A DNA stretch of 64,000 nt from Pseudanabaena mucicola FACHB-723 (GTDB taxonomy: Bacteria > Cyanobacteriota > Cyanobacteriia > Pseudanabaenales > Pseudanabaenaceae), in NCBI RefSeq assembly GCF_014696385.1, contig NZ_JACJQB010000005.1:62001-126000 (forward strand). The letters run 5' to 3'. Both the position numbers and the translations under genes were made by a program. Below are positions 28,101 through 35,723 of the stretch, piece after piece; positions within the stretch are counted from its first letter, which is position 1, and every line of letters starts with the position of its first letter. The notes under the pieces were generated by a model. It had not been told where the DNA came from. It worked only from the letters and a program-made list of their open reading frames with translations, and did not search any database.

Positions 28101-28892
28101 CCCCTCTCCCCCCTTGGGAGAGGGGCTAGGGGTGAGGGTCTTATCCCCCTCGCCTCTGGGAGGGGTGAGGGTCTTACCTAGTTCCGCACTCACGCGATCA
28201 ACATAACGTCGCAAAATTGGGGATAGATAGGCATCAACCACCGTCGTATCACCACGACTAATAAATTTAATCAGCGAACTAACTTCATGGGATACAGAAA
28301 CCTGTGTGAAGCCAATTTGTCGAGCGAGTTTGGCAAGTTTTTGTTCATGTTCTGGGTAGCGATAGCTATGCATTAAGGCGATCGCACAGGCTCTAATTCC
28401 CAAATCATAGGCTGTTTGCAATTCCCTTAAAGCTAAATCTGCATTTAAAGGGATGAGAATTTCCCCATGGGCGCTATAACGTTCTTCTATCTCAATTACT
28501 CGTTCATAGAGCATTTCTGGCAAAATAATCTGCCGCGCAAAAATATTAGGGCGATGTTGATAACCAATCCGCAGAGCATCACGAAAGCCCTTAGTAATCA
28601 ATAAAACCGTGCGATCGCCTTTCCGTTCTAGCAGGGCATTGGTCGCCACTGTCGTTCCCATTTTGATCGCAGAAATTTGGTCAATGGGAATTGGCTCTGT
28701 TTGAGCAAGACCAAGAATATCGCGGATGCCTTGGATTGGTGCATCACTATAGCGATCGGGGTTTTCCGACAGCAACTTATGCACAATCGTATTGCCGTCA
28801 GGACTCTGGGCAACAATATCTGTAAACGTGCCGCCGCGATCGATCCAGAATTGCCATTGATGGTTACTATCTTGGGCTAAATTATTGCTCAT
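25125..28892 (-). CDS. oplaH: 5-oxoprolinase (HyuA-HyuB fusion), with repeat insertions
   Basis: 1255 residues. ATP-dependent 5-oxoprolinase opens 5-oxo-L-proline to glutamate. The N-terminal hydantoinase A half has DRGGTFTDIVA (nucleotide loop), ILSGPAGGIVGAV and SFDMGGTSTDVAHY; the C-terminal hydantoinase B half has PHIPVHLGSMGESVKAL, NNPYNGGTHLPDI and the ending TPSGGGYG. Other hydantoinases share this build, so substrate is inferred. Two foreign-looking peptides are carried in frame: about residues 238-266 (TLTPSPSPKGGEGDK) and 713-740 (SPPATLLKGGEYSLQVPLIK), both translations of DNA repeats. The first interrupts the A half, and the second lies at the A/B junction. Neither breaks the frame, so the enzyme may still work. 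Confidence 0.9.
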   Translation of the reverse strand: MSNNLAQDSNHQWQFWIDRGGTFTDIVAQSPDGNTIVHKLLSENPDRYSDAPIQGIRDILGLAQTEPIPIDQISAIKMGTTVATNALLERKGDRTVLLITKGFRDALRIGYQHRPNIFARQIILPEMLYERVIEIEERYSAHGEILIPLNADLALRELQTAYDLGIRACAIALMHSYRYPEHEQKLAKLARQIGFTQVSVSHEVSSLIKFISRGDTTVVDAYLSPILRRYVDRVSAELGKTLTPPRGEGDKTLTPSPSPKGGEGDKTKLMFMQSNGGLAEAHSFQGKNSILSGPAGGIVGAVQTCLKAGFEKIISFDMGGTSTDVAHYAGSYERSLSTEVAGVRLSTPMMSIHTVAAGGGSLLFFDGARYRVGPESAGAFPGPACYRHGGALAVTDCNVMLGKLQPDFFPKVFGKGGNLPLDREVVRQKFRELAQEISAATGQPTTPEAVAQGFLEIAIAKMAMAIKKISVQRGYDVTEYVLCCFGGAGGQHACAVADVLGMTQVFIHPYAGVLSAYGIGLADIRTICDRTVEAELNQELLTELAAIASQLSEQGQVELLQGKAPNGNLQIETSLRLRYGGTDSSLNVAIQNFSPDSLGYLRASFEALHQERYGFIFADKALIVEAIAVEIIISQPRSQTKNANSPVGTGQPIAQTSMYMQGTWQDVPVYRREDLRIGDRILGAALIIDDTGTNVIEPNWEVELDADYALRLQKSPPATLLKGGEYSLQVPLIKGNLGGSPDPIKLEIFNNLFQSIAEQMGLTLQNTSASVNIRERLDFSCAIFDREGELVANAPHIPVHLGSMGESVKALICDRKQNIHLGDVFATNNPYNGGTHLPDITVITPVFIDSEQPIFYVASRGHHADIGGITPGSMPSHSTSIEEEGILFNNFQLVKGGKFCEVETLALLTSSQYPARNPSQNIADLQAQIAANECGARELRRMVAHYGAATVQAYMGHVRHNAELAIRQAIAQLAQAWGNDSERRFIYPIDNGSQISVSVILNEVARTAKIDFTGTSAQLANNFNAPLAVCKAVVLYVFRTLVDDEIPLNAGCLVPLEIIVPEGSMLNPVYPAAVVAGNVETSQAIANTLYGALGVMAASQGTMNNFTFGSDRYQYYETICGGSGAGINFDGTDAIQTHMTNSRLTDPEILEWRFPVLLEEFAIRKNSSGKGKHQGGNGVIRRIKFLEPMTAAILSSSRVVPPFGLNGGEAGATGRNYVIRNDGAIVNLASTATVSMEAGDTFVIETPSGGGYGEM
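26673..26753. repeat. Interspersed C/G-run repeat inside oxoprolinase
   Basis: About 80 bp with alternating C-runs and G-runs (ATCCCCCTAAATTCCCC, TAAGGGGGACTT, TCCCCCCTTCAAAAGGG, GGCTGGGGGGG) able to fold on itself. Translated within the gene it gives SPPATLLKGGEYSLQVPLIK and NLGGSPDP, peptides I associate with a dispersed intergenic cyanobacterial repeat. It lies in frame at the junction of the HyuA and HyuB halves. Confidence 0.7.
28093..28178. repeat. Tandem copies of a GAGAGGGG...GGTGAGGGTCTTA repeat inside oxoprolinase
   Basis: Two partial copies in tandem: the first ends CTAGGGGTGAGGGTCTTA, the second ends GGGAGGGGTGAGGGTCTTACC. The first contains the stem CCCTCTCCC...GGGAGAGGG. The intergenic copy at 30049-30098 has the same 3' part. 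Within the gene it is translated in frame. Confidence 0.8.
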
Positions 28893-28984
28893 ATCTAATC
28901 TCTTTTTTCACAACAAAAGCCACAAAATCAGTCAAATTTTCAATGCGTTCAGACATTGGTAGAACCTTACCTTTAATAATTCCA

Positions 28985-29004
28985 GCAAGGGGCTTAAGCC
29001 CCTT
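28985..29004. terminator. Perfect 20-bp palindrome downstream of mdh
   Basis: CAAGGGGCTTAAGCCCCTTG lies just after the mdh stop on the minus strand and upstream of the oxoprolinase. A diverged copy, with the same right flank TTGTCTG, is at 38773-38800. It may end the mdh transcript. Confidence 0.5.
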
Positions 29005-29010
29005 GTCTGA

Positions 29011-29958
29011 TTAGCCCAACAAATTAATGTTTTCTTGAATCGAAGCCGCCGAGGCATGAAGAGTTGCTATTTCCTGATCCGTAAGCTGCAATTCAATCAC
29101 CTTCTCCACACCCTGCCGCCCTAACTGAATTGGCACACCGATAAATATATTTTTTAACCCATACTCACCACTTAAATATGCCGCCGCAGGAAAAATGCGA
29201 TGCCGATCGCTAATGATCGATTCCACCATTTTGTAAGTAGCTGCCGATGGCGCAAAATAAGCACTGCCATTTTTGAGCAGCTTCACAATTTCCGCACCAC
29301 CATTGCGAGTTCGCTCCACTAATCTTGCGATCGCATCCTCTGACAACAATTGCGTAATTGGCACACCATTCACCGTCGATAGCCTTGGCAATGGCAACAT
29401 CAAATCACCATGACCACCCAAAACTGTGGTGTAAATATCTGCACTCGAAGTTTTTAACTCCATGGCAATAAAGGTTTGAAAGCGAGCCGCGTCTAATACT
29501 CCCGCCATACCGACAACCCGATGGGGAGGTAAGCCGCTAACTTGCCAAGCCAGATAGGTCATCACATCAAGGGGATTGGTCACAATCAGCAAAATGGCAT
29601 GGGGCGATAATGCGATCGCATTTTTGACCACATCCTGCACAATTCCCGCATTGATTTTTAGGAGGTCATTGCGGCTCATCCCCTCTTTACGCGGCAAGCC
29701 CGCAGTCACCACAATCACATCGGAATCTTTGGTGTCACTATAGTCATTAGTGCCACTAATTTTGCGATCGTGATTAGAAATTGCATGGGCTTGCAGCAGG
29801 TCGAGAGCAATCCCCTGTGGCTTGCCCTCCACTACGTCATACAGCACCACATCCGCTAAGTTCTCTTTGGCAATGCGCTGTGCTAACATCCCTCCCACAT
29901 TACCTGCACCAATGACAGTGACTTTAGGCGATCGATAGTCTTGTATTTGGGTTGGCAT
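29011..29958 (-). CDS. mdh: Malate dehydrogenase (LDH-like type)
   Basis: About 315 residues from the ATG at 29956-29958; a GTG two codons earlier is possible. It oxidises malate to oxaloacetate with NAD. The NAD motif VIGAGNVGGMLAQ, substrate-side GLPRKEGMSRNDLL, NPLDVMTYL and the catalytic-His loop LGGHGDLMLPLPR are all present. Arg in GLPRKEGMSR, rather than Gln, at the specificity position favours malate over lactate. It belongs to the lactate-dehydrogenase-like MDH group found in cyanobacteria and alphaproteobacteria. Confidence 0.93.
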   Translation of the reverse strand: MPTQIQDYRSPKVTVIGAGNVGGMLAQRIAKENLADVVLYDVVEGKPQGIALDLLQAHAISNHDRKISGTNDYSDTKDSDVIVVTAGLPRKEGMSRNDLLKINAGIVQDVVKNAIALSPHAILLIVTNPLDVMTYLAWQVSGLPPHRVVGMAGVLDAARFQTFIAMELKTSSADIYTTVLGGHGDLMLPLPRLSTVNGVPITQLLSEDAIARLVERTRNGGAEIVKLLKNGSAYFAPSAATYKMVESIISDRHRIFPAAAYLSGEYGLKNIFIGVPIQLGRQGVEKVIELQLTDQEIATLHASAASIQENINLLG

Positions 29959-29992
29959 AATCACTCAGCAATTATTTTTTACAACTATATCG

Positions 29993-30098
29993 CCCTCATC
30001 CCCCAAACCCTTTTTCCAGAACGGGAGAAGGGCTTGGGGGATTTTTTCTAGTGCTCCTTTCCCTTCTTGGGAGAGGAGCTAGGGGTGAGGGTCTTACC
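29993..30098. repeat. Intergenic copy of the C/G-run repeat
   Basis: Two fold-back units: CCCCCAAACCC...GGGCTTGGGGG (30000-30041), then TCCTTTCCC...GGGAGAGGA followed by GCTAGGGGTGAGGGTCTTACC. The second unit matches the repeat inside oxoprolinase at 28093-28178. It sits between the mdh start and the rodA stop, and could affect mdh expression. Confidence 0.75.
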
Positions 30099-30124
30099 AA
30101 TTTTCGCACTATAAACTGGAAAAA

Positions 30125-30155
30125 AATAAAGGCGGCGCAATGCGCCGCCTTTATT
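30125..30155 (-). terminator. Hairpin downstream of rodA
   Basis: Perfect 15-bp arms AATAAAGGCGGCGCA and TGCGCCGCCTTTATT around one base. It begins seven bases after the rodA stop; on the minus strand the stem runs into TTTTTTCC, which fits an intrinsic terminator. Confidence 0.7.
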
Positions 30156-30162
30156 GAAAGAT

Positions 30163-31419
30163 TTAGAACTTGATGGTGCGGCGATGGGCTGCCACCGACT
30201 CGACTAAGCCAATTGCCATAAAGTTTGCCAGCAAAGCCGATCGCCCATAACTGAGCCAAGGCAAAGGAATCCCCGTCACAGGAGCAACGTTAATATTCAT
30301 GCCAATATTTACAAAGGTTTGGAATAAAACAAAGGAAAATACGCCAATCGCCAATAGAGAACCAAAGTTATCTCTTGCATTCACCGCAATCACTAGTAAG
30401 CGCCAGCAAATCCCCACAAATAGCAGTAATACACACATACAACCGACAAAGCCAAACTCTTCGCCAATTGCTGAAAAAATAAAATCAGTATGTTGCTCTG
30501 GAATGAAGTTTAGTTGAGTTTGCGTACCCTTGAGCCAACCCTGACCAAGTAGCTGTCCTGCTCCGATCGCAATTTTGGATTGAATGACGTGATAACCAGC
30601 CCCCAAAGGATCTTGATTGGGATCGATAAATAGCAGCAAGCGTCTTTTTTGGTAATCATGGAGAATATTCCAGAGCAAATTACCTGCTTGCCCTGAAATT
30701 AAATTAATTACTACGGCAACCACGGTACTGATAATCCGAAACCAAGGCAAGGACACCCAAGCCGCCACGCCCATCAAAATCACCCACACAATCCAAGCTG
30801 GCAAATATATCGAGAACAGCACTGCGGAAACAATTGGCGAAAATAGCAATAGCAACCAGCCCAAGCTTGCCCCTGCCCAATAGAGCATCCCAATCGTGAT
30901 CGCGGCGAATACTAACGATGTGCCGAGGTTCGGTTGCAAAAAGATTAAAATCCAAGGCGGTAAAGTCACCCAAGCAACTTTAAAGGTATCTAGGGGGCTT
31001 TGGATCGGGCGATCTTGCATTACTGCGGCAAGGGTAATAATTATGCCCACTTTGGCAAATTCTGACGGCTGAATATTAAAACCACCGATAGAGATCCAAC
31101 GCTCAGCCCCTAGCGCCGTTGTGCCAACAAACATCACCAAAATTAAAGAAATATTCGTAATCGCATAGGTTACCCAATGCAGGCGCAGCAGTTGGTCATA
31201 GTGAAATCTGGCGATCGCAAACATCATCACTAAGCCCACGCCTCCCGTCACCCAATGCTGCCACCACTCGGTGCGCTGAGCACGAAAGTCAGAACTATAG
31301 ATGGCAATACCACCAATGATCATTAATAAAATCGGGAAAACCAACAATAGCGGATCAGCATCGCGCCATTCGCGTTTAATGTTTTCCCAACTTGGCAACT
31401 CTAAACCTTTTACGATCAT
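30163..31419 (-). CDS. rodA: Rod-shape peptidoglycan glycosyltransferase RodA
   Basis: 418 residues, SEDS family. RodA polymerises lipid II into glycan strands in the cytoplasmic membrane as part of the elongasome, with a class B penicillin-binding protein. About ten membrane helices are visible. Family signatures include PSEFAKVGIIITLA, LLGQGWLKGTQTQLNFIPEQHTDF-type loop, AIGEEFGFVG and the C-terminal LPWLSYGRSALLANFMAIGLV. The loop with FIPEQHTDFIF identifies RodA rather than FtsW. The ATG at 31417-31419 gives a short polar N-terminus. It lies 44 bases after menG on the same strand. Confidence 0.93.
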   Translation of the reverse strand: MIVKGLELPSWENIKREWRDADPLLLVFPILLMIIGGIAIYSSDFRAQRTEWWQHWVTGGVGLVMMFAIARFHYDQLLRLHWVTYAITNISLILVMFVGTTALGAERWISIGGFNIQPSEFAKVGIIITLAAVMQDRPIQSPLDTFKVAWVTLPPWILIFLQPNLGTSLVFAAITIGMLYWAGASLGWLLLLFSPIVSAVLFSIYLPAWIVWVILMGVAAWVSLPWFRIISTVVAVVINLISGQAGNLLWNILHDYQKRRLLLFIDPNQDPLGAGYHVIQSKIAIGAGQLLGQGWLKGTQTQLNFIPEQHTDFIFSAIGEEFGFVGCMCVLLLFVGICWRLLVIAVNARDNFGSLLAIGVFSFVLFQTFVNIGMNINVAPVTGIPLPWLSYGRSALLANFMAIGLVESVAAHRRTIKF

Positions 31420-31463
31420 AAAATTCTAAATTCGGGTGATTTCAAAGCTGGAGATAGGTAAGG

Positions 31464-32171
31464 CTACTTTTGCAAAACTAATACACCCATCATGCCATTT
31501 GCGATCGCATAATGTGTGGCGCGATCAAAACCTGCGGCTTTAGCCAATTTGACCTGCTCAGCACCAATTGGGAATCTGGCTAAACTAGGGGCAATGTACG
31601 CATATTCATCGGTCATCCCAAACCGATCGGCAAGCGGCACAACTACTCGATCCAAATAAAAATCTTGAAAAGCTTGCATTAAAGGATCACTAGGTCGATG
31701 AAAGTCCAAAATTGATGCCTTTGCACCTTTTTTTAAGACCCGATACAGTTCCGCTAAACATTGCGGGATATTCGACACATTTCGCAGCCCATAGGCTAGG
31801 GTTGCGCCATCAAAGCTATTGTCATCAAAGGGCAAATCTAAAACATTGCCCTCTTGCCATGTCAGACATTTCTGGATTTTTGGCAAATAGTTTTTGGCTT
31901 TATCGGCAGCGATCGCTAGTAGTTCTGTGGAAAAATCGACCCCAATTACTTGACCCGTCGGCGCAACTCGCTTAGCTAGCAAAGCGGTCATATCCCCCGA
32001 CCCACAGCAAAGATCCAGCCATTTTTCACCCTGTTGAGGGTCACACCAACCTAGTGCCATGTTTTTCCAGATGCGATGCTGACCTAAGCTCAGTAGATCA
32101 TTAAAGCGATCGTACACTGGAGCAATGCGATCGAAAATCTGTTGAATCTCAGTTTCCGAAGGTTGGGGCAT
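31464..32171 (-). CDS. menG: 2-phytyl-1,4-naphthoquinone methyltransferase (UbiE/MenG)
   Basis: About 235 residues from the ATG at 32169-32171 (MPQPSETEIQQIFDRIAPVYDRFND); the open frame continues seven codons to a TTG. This SAM-dependent methyltransferase does the last step of phylloquinone synthesis in cyanobacteria. Motif I WLDLCCGSGDMTALLA, post-I IGVDFS and UbiE signatures APVYDRFNDLLS and AYGLRNV are present. It completes the pathway begun by MenA, encoded at the left end of the window. Confidence 0.92.
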   Translation of the reverse strand: MPQPSETEIQQIFDRIAPVYDRFNDLLSLGQHRIWKNMALGWCDPQQGEKWLDLCCGSGDMTALLAKRVAPTGQVIGVDFSTELLAIAADKAKNYLPKIQKCLTWQEGNVLDLPFDDNSFDGATLAYGLRNVSNIPQCLAELYRVLKKGAKASILDFHRPSDPLMQAFQDFYLDRVVVPLADRFGMTDEYAYIAPSLARFPIGAEQVKLAKAAGFDRATHYAIANGMMGVLVLQK

Positions 32172-32254
32172 GGTACTACCTAAAATCGACAAACTTATTT
32201 TTTATTCACTAAGTAAGCATAATCGTTTAAAGTGCTTTGCGCTGAATTAAAATC

Positions 32255-32360
32255 CAGAGAAATTTTTGAAAGCGCCGCAAAGCGGCGCTTTCAAAAATTT
32301 CTCTGAACCAACAGCCTTAAAGCCTATAAGGCACGCTGCGCGTGCCTTATAGGCTTTAAG
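32255..32360. repeat. Two tandem perfect hairpins in a divergent intergenic region
   Basis: Hairpin 1 has 24-bp perfect arms (32255-32278 and 32282-32305) around AAA, core AGCGCCGC-AAA-GCGGCGCT. Hairpin 2 has 21-bp perfect arms (32316-32336 and 32340-32360) around TGC. They lie between the 5' ends of menG (minus) and the 32468 gene (plus), so they cannot be terminators of flanking genes. Their position is upstream of both start codons and could alter expression of either. Confidence 0.8.
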
Positions 32361-32467
32361 AATTTATATTTAATTGCGCCCAGTTACTTAATGGATCAAG
32401 CAGCACGTTTTTTCTGGTCGTGTAACAATGTAATACTAGAAAGAGCTAGCCACAAAATTGCCGAACC

Positions 32468-33073
32468 ATGCAGAAACTTTGGTCTAAAAAAAGCAAGCGA
32501 TCGCAGCCAATGCTCCATCAAGATAATCAATCCAAGTCTCTAAACACTGATGAAACTTCCTTAGCAGAAAATGAGGATAGCTCTGAAGATATCTCGGAGG
32601 TAAATGAAGTATCAGCGAAGACTCTTGTGGATTGGGAGACTAGTATTTTTTGGCTATTTTTATCCTTGGCAATTGGTGGAGTTGCACTGGTATCTTTTTG
32701 GGGACTACAGTATTTGACTGCTCCCGAAGCAAATCCCGACAGCAGTCTTACCTGTAGCTCCAAAATTAGCGGCGAATGGAAGACTCCCCTTGGCAAAGTC
32801 ACCTTCAAAGAAGAGGGCAACAATCGCGTTTCAGGTAAATATGAATATGCCAACTTTGAAAGGGGTAAAGTAGTTGGAGAAATCACGGGTAAGCTGGGCA
32901 ATAACAATGTTATTGATTTTGATTGGAAGGAAACTGCTGAGCAGCAATCACCGCAAAGTGGAAAAGGGGTATTGATTTTTAGTGGTGGTTGCCAACAGTT
33001 TTATGGTAGCTACGGCACTGGTGAAAGCACTGACAACTTCGGCAACTGGCAAGGCTCACGTTTATCGAAATAA
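32468..33073 (+). CDS. Single-pass membrane protein with beta-rich C-terminal domain
   Basis: 201 residues that I do not recognise. An acidic, Ser-rich N-terminus (1-50) precedes one membrane helix (about 58-80, IFWLFLSLAIGGVALVSFWGL) and a C-terminal domain (about 95-201) with GEWKTPLGKVTFKEEG, VSGKYEY, GEITGKLG and GSYGTGEST, the pattern of a small beta-barrel or beta-sandwich. Two Cys residues (near 95 and 175) could pair outside the membrane. It is 38 bases upstream of the PIN-domain gene and may be co-transcribed with it. Confidence 0.7.
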   Translation: MQKLWSKKSKRSQPMLHQDNQSKSLNTDETSLAENEDSSEDISEVNEVSAKTLVDWETSIFWLFLSLAIGGVALVSFWGLQYLTAPEANPDSSLTCSSKISGEWKTPLGKVTFKEEGNNRVSGKYEYANFERGKVVGEITGKLGNNNVIDFDWKETAEQQSPQSGKGVLIFSGGCQQFYGSYGTGESTDNFGNWQGSRLSK

Positions 33074-33111
33074 ATTGACAATTTCATATTTTAATTTGCG
33101 TAATTTTTGCT

Positions 33112-33927
33112 ATGACAGACTCCCCTTATTTATTGCTAGTCGAAACTAGCGCGATTACTGAAACTGATCCCAATACTTGGAATGCGATCGCAAAACTTGG
33201 TGACTGTTTTTTGCCAGAGACAGTAGCCTCCGAACTCAAACATATTGCTGAGGGGAAACTTGAAGGCAACGAAGCAATTGCAAGGCAGTTTCAAGGTCGA
33301 TTAACCGAGCTAAATTGGCAAACGACTAACATTTCCGCCAAACACCCCGATCTGCTGATCAGAAGTACCCAAAATTTGAGTCGCAAGGCAAAACTGCTGA
33401 ATAATGTTGCCCAAAGTGCCGTTGGTCTTGCCAATGCCAATCCGCAGCAATGCGTAATTTTAATCTCCGATGAAATTGCCCTCCGCGATCGCATTGCCAA
33501 ACTACAACATAATCATCTCTGCGCGATCCCCTCCGCAATTGCGCGTCAATGGTCAAGAACCAATCAAGCGCCGCCCATTGTCAAACAAACCCTCAAACAA
33601 CTAGAAAACTACCTTGCTCGCCAACCTCTAGCATCACCTCCACTAACTTCAGCACAACAAACTGTTGTAGATTTAAACAAATTAGCCAACTCGACATTAA
33701 ATACAGCAGATTTCCTCAAATCCGAGCTACCCAATCGCGCAAAAGTGGCTACCCATAGCGCAAATTATGCGCAAATTGCCATTAATATTGTCAAGTCTGG
33801 TCTAGCTATTCTATTTTTTATTGCACTTATTTTGATCGGTTGGCGCTTAATTCAGCCTCAACAATTTCAACAATTTTGGGACAAAACTGGCTTGCCACCA
33901 TTACCCAAACTATCGTCATTACCTTAA
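33112..33927 (+). CDS. PIN-domain protein with C-terminal membrane anchor
   Basis: 271 residues. The N-terminal ~145 residues look like a PIN domain: LLLVETSAI at the position of the first acidic residue, FLPETVASELKHIAEG after it, and ILISDEIALRDRI for the third acidic cluster. The central part is polar, and a hydrophobic helix (about 223-245, IVKSGLAILFFIALILIGW) lies near the C-terminus. PIN domains are typically metal-dependent RNases, but this is not a VapC-type toxin: it is longer, tail-anchored and has no antitoxin gene next to it. The family call is moderately sure; the role is unknown. Confidence 0.65.
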   Translation: MTDSPYLLLVETSAITETDPNTWNAIAKLGDCFLPETVASELKHIAEGKLEGNEAIARQFQGRLTELNWQTTNISAKHPDLLIRSTQNLSRKAKLLNNVAQSAVGLANANPQQCVILISDEIALRDRIAKLQHNHLCAIPSAIARQWSRTNQAPPIVKQTLKQLENYLARQPLASPPLTSAQQTVVDLNKLANSTLNTADFLKSELPNRAKVATHSANYAQIAINIVKSGLAILFFIALILIGWRLIQPQQFQQFWDKTGLPPLPKLSSLP

Positions 33928-34034
33928 CTAAACTCAAACAAACTCAGTGACCGAGAGCAGTAGGGGCAACTTAATAGGAATTAGCAAGGTGTTTCTTTAA
34001 TGGCATTTTTAAGCAAAACCCTCACCACATATCT

Positions 34035-35699
34035 ATGGCAGCGAATATGGGCAAAAATGATAGACATGTAGAGTCTTTTCAACTAATCGAGAAACTCAAT
34101 GAAATAGGGATCGCGCTATCAGCCGAAAAAAACACCCCAAAGCTCCTAGAGATGATTTTGCGCGGCGCAAAGACCATTTTGAATGCTGATGGTGGCACGC
34201 TTTATTTAGCTAGCGAAGATAAAAGACATCTCCAGTTTGAAATCATCATGAATGATTCCCTTGGGATCATGATGGGCGCAAACTTTGGTGAGCCGATCCC
34301 CTTTGATCCTCTACCTCTTTATGATGCTGCGGGGAATCCCAACAACACCATGGTGGCGGCTTACTCGGCTATCCACAAACAAACGATTAATATCCCTGAT
34401 GCCTACACAGCCAAAGGGTTTGATTTTTCAGGGACAAGAGCTTTTGATATCCGCATGGGCTATCGCTCGAAATCCTTCCTGACCTTGCCGATGCTCAACC
34501 ATGAGAATGAGTTAATTGGGGTGCTGCAACTGATCAACGCCAAAGGTACAGAGGAAAATCAAATTGTCGATTTTTCTAAGGTTTCTCAACGCATTGGCGA
34601 GTCTCTAGCCTCACAGGCAGCGATTGCCCTCACTAACAACACCTTAATTAACCAATTTCGCGAGTTGTTTGAGTCTTTTATTAACCTTATCTCCGAGGCA
34701 ATTGATAAAAAGTCCCCCTACAATGGCGCTCACTGTCGCCGCGTACCATCGTTAACGATGATGATCGCCGATGCAGCATGTAAAGCTGATTATGGGATTT
34801 TCAAAGGCTTTGACCTCAATGAAGATGAGCAGTATGAACTGAGAATTGCAGGATTGCTCCATGACTGCGGCAAAGTAACTACACCTGTACATGTCATCGA
34901 CAAATCTACGAAATTAGAGACAATTTTCGATCGCATTCATCTGATTAATACTCGCTTTGAAGTTTTAAAACGGGATGCGGAAATTATGTTTCTCAACCAA
35001 AAAATTGCTGCACTCGAATCAGGATATACCAACCTCATTCCTGAACTAGAAGATACTTTTCGCCAAAAAATTGCCCAATATTCTAGTGATCAGGCTTTTC
35101 TAAAGGTCTGTAATATTGGCGGTGAGTTTATGTCCGAGGAATATAAGGATCGGCTATATGCGATCGCAAATTATCGCTGGATTGATCCCCAAGGTGTCGA
35201 AACCAATTTCTTAACTGAAGATGAAATCTATAACCTGAATATTTCGCGAGGAACCTTAACTGCTGAAGAACGCAAAATCATTAACGATCACATTGTCGTT
35301 ACGATCGAAATGTTAGAGCAGTTGCCCTATCCTCGCAATCTGCGCCGTGTTCCCGAATATGCAGGCGGTCACCACGAACGCATGGACGGAAAAGGTTATC
35401 CCAAGGGATTAACCCGTGAGCAAATGTCTTTGCCTGCAAGGATGATGGGAATTGCCGATATCTTTGAAGCCCTTAGCGCCAAGGATCGCCCGTACAAAAA
35501 AGGTAAAACTTTGACCGAATGCTTACATATCCTCGGTAATATGAAGTTGAATAACCACATCGATCCCGATATTTTTGATCTATTTGTGAGTGAAAAAATT
35601 TACTTGCGTTATGCCCACGAATATCTTGATCCTGATCAGATCGATGATGTGGATGAAACGAAAATTCCCGGTTACCAGACAACTCTAGCTACTGTTTAA
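34035..35699 (+). CDS. GAF/HD-GYP phosphohydrolase
   Basis: 554 residues: a GAF domain (about 15-200) followed by an HD-GYP domain. HD-GYP proteins usually hydrolyse cyclic di-GMP. GAHCRRVPSL (His233), LLHDCGK (His276/Asp277) and AGGHHERMDGKGYPKG supply the expected metal ligands and the GYP signature. About 130 extra residues separate the HD pair from the second His cluster (roughly 290-420), including an amphipathic helical stretch and YRWIDPQGVETNFLTEDEIYNL; this insertion is not in the usual compact HD-GYP domain. The GAF ligand is unknown. The next gene starts 24 bases downstream. Confidence 0.85.
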   Translation: MAANMGKNDRHVESFQLIEKLNEIGIALSAEKNTPKLLEMILRGAKTILNADGGTLYLASEDKRHLQFEIIMNDSLGIMMGANFGEPIPFDPLPLYDAAGNPNNTMVAAYSAIHKQTINIPDAYTAKGFDFSGTRAFDIRMGYRSKSFLTLPMLNHENELIGVLQLINAKGTEENQIVDFSKVSQRIGESLASQAAIALTNNTLINQFRELFESFINLISEAIDKKSPYNGAHCRRVPSLTMMIADAACKADYGIFKGFDLNEDEQYELRIAGLLHDCGKVTTPVHVIDKSTKLETIFDRIHLINTRFEVLKRDAEIMFLNQKIAALESGYTNLIPELEDTFRQKIAQYSSDQAFLKVCNIGGEFMSEEYKDRLYAIANYRWIDPQGVETNFLTEDEIYNLNISRGTLTAEERKIINDHIVVTIEMLEQLPYPRNLRRVPEYAGGHHERMDGKGYPKGLTREQMSLPARMMGIADIFEALSAKDRPYKKGKTLTECLHILGNMKLNNHIDPDIFDLFVSEKIYLRYAHEYLDPDQIDDVDETKIPGYQTTLATV

Positions 35700-35723
35700 T
35701 CCAAATTGATCTCGTACTTATTT

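Noticed and set aside
33112-33927. PIN protein considered as a VapC toxin
   Set aside because: It is twice the usual length, has a membrane anchor, and has no antitoxin-like gene next to it.
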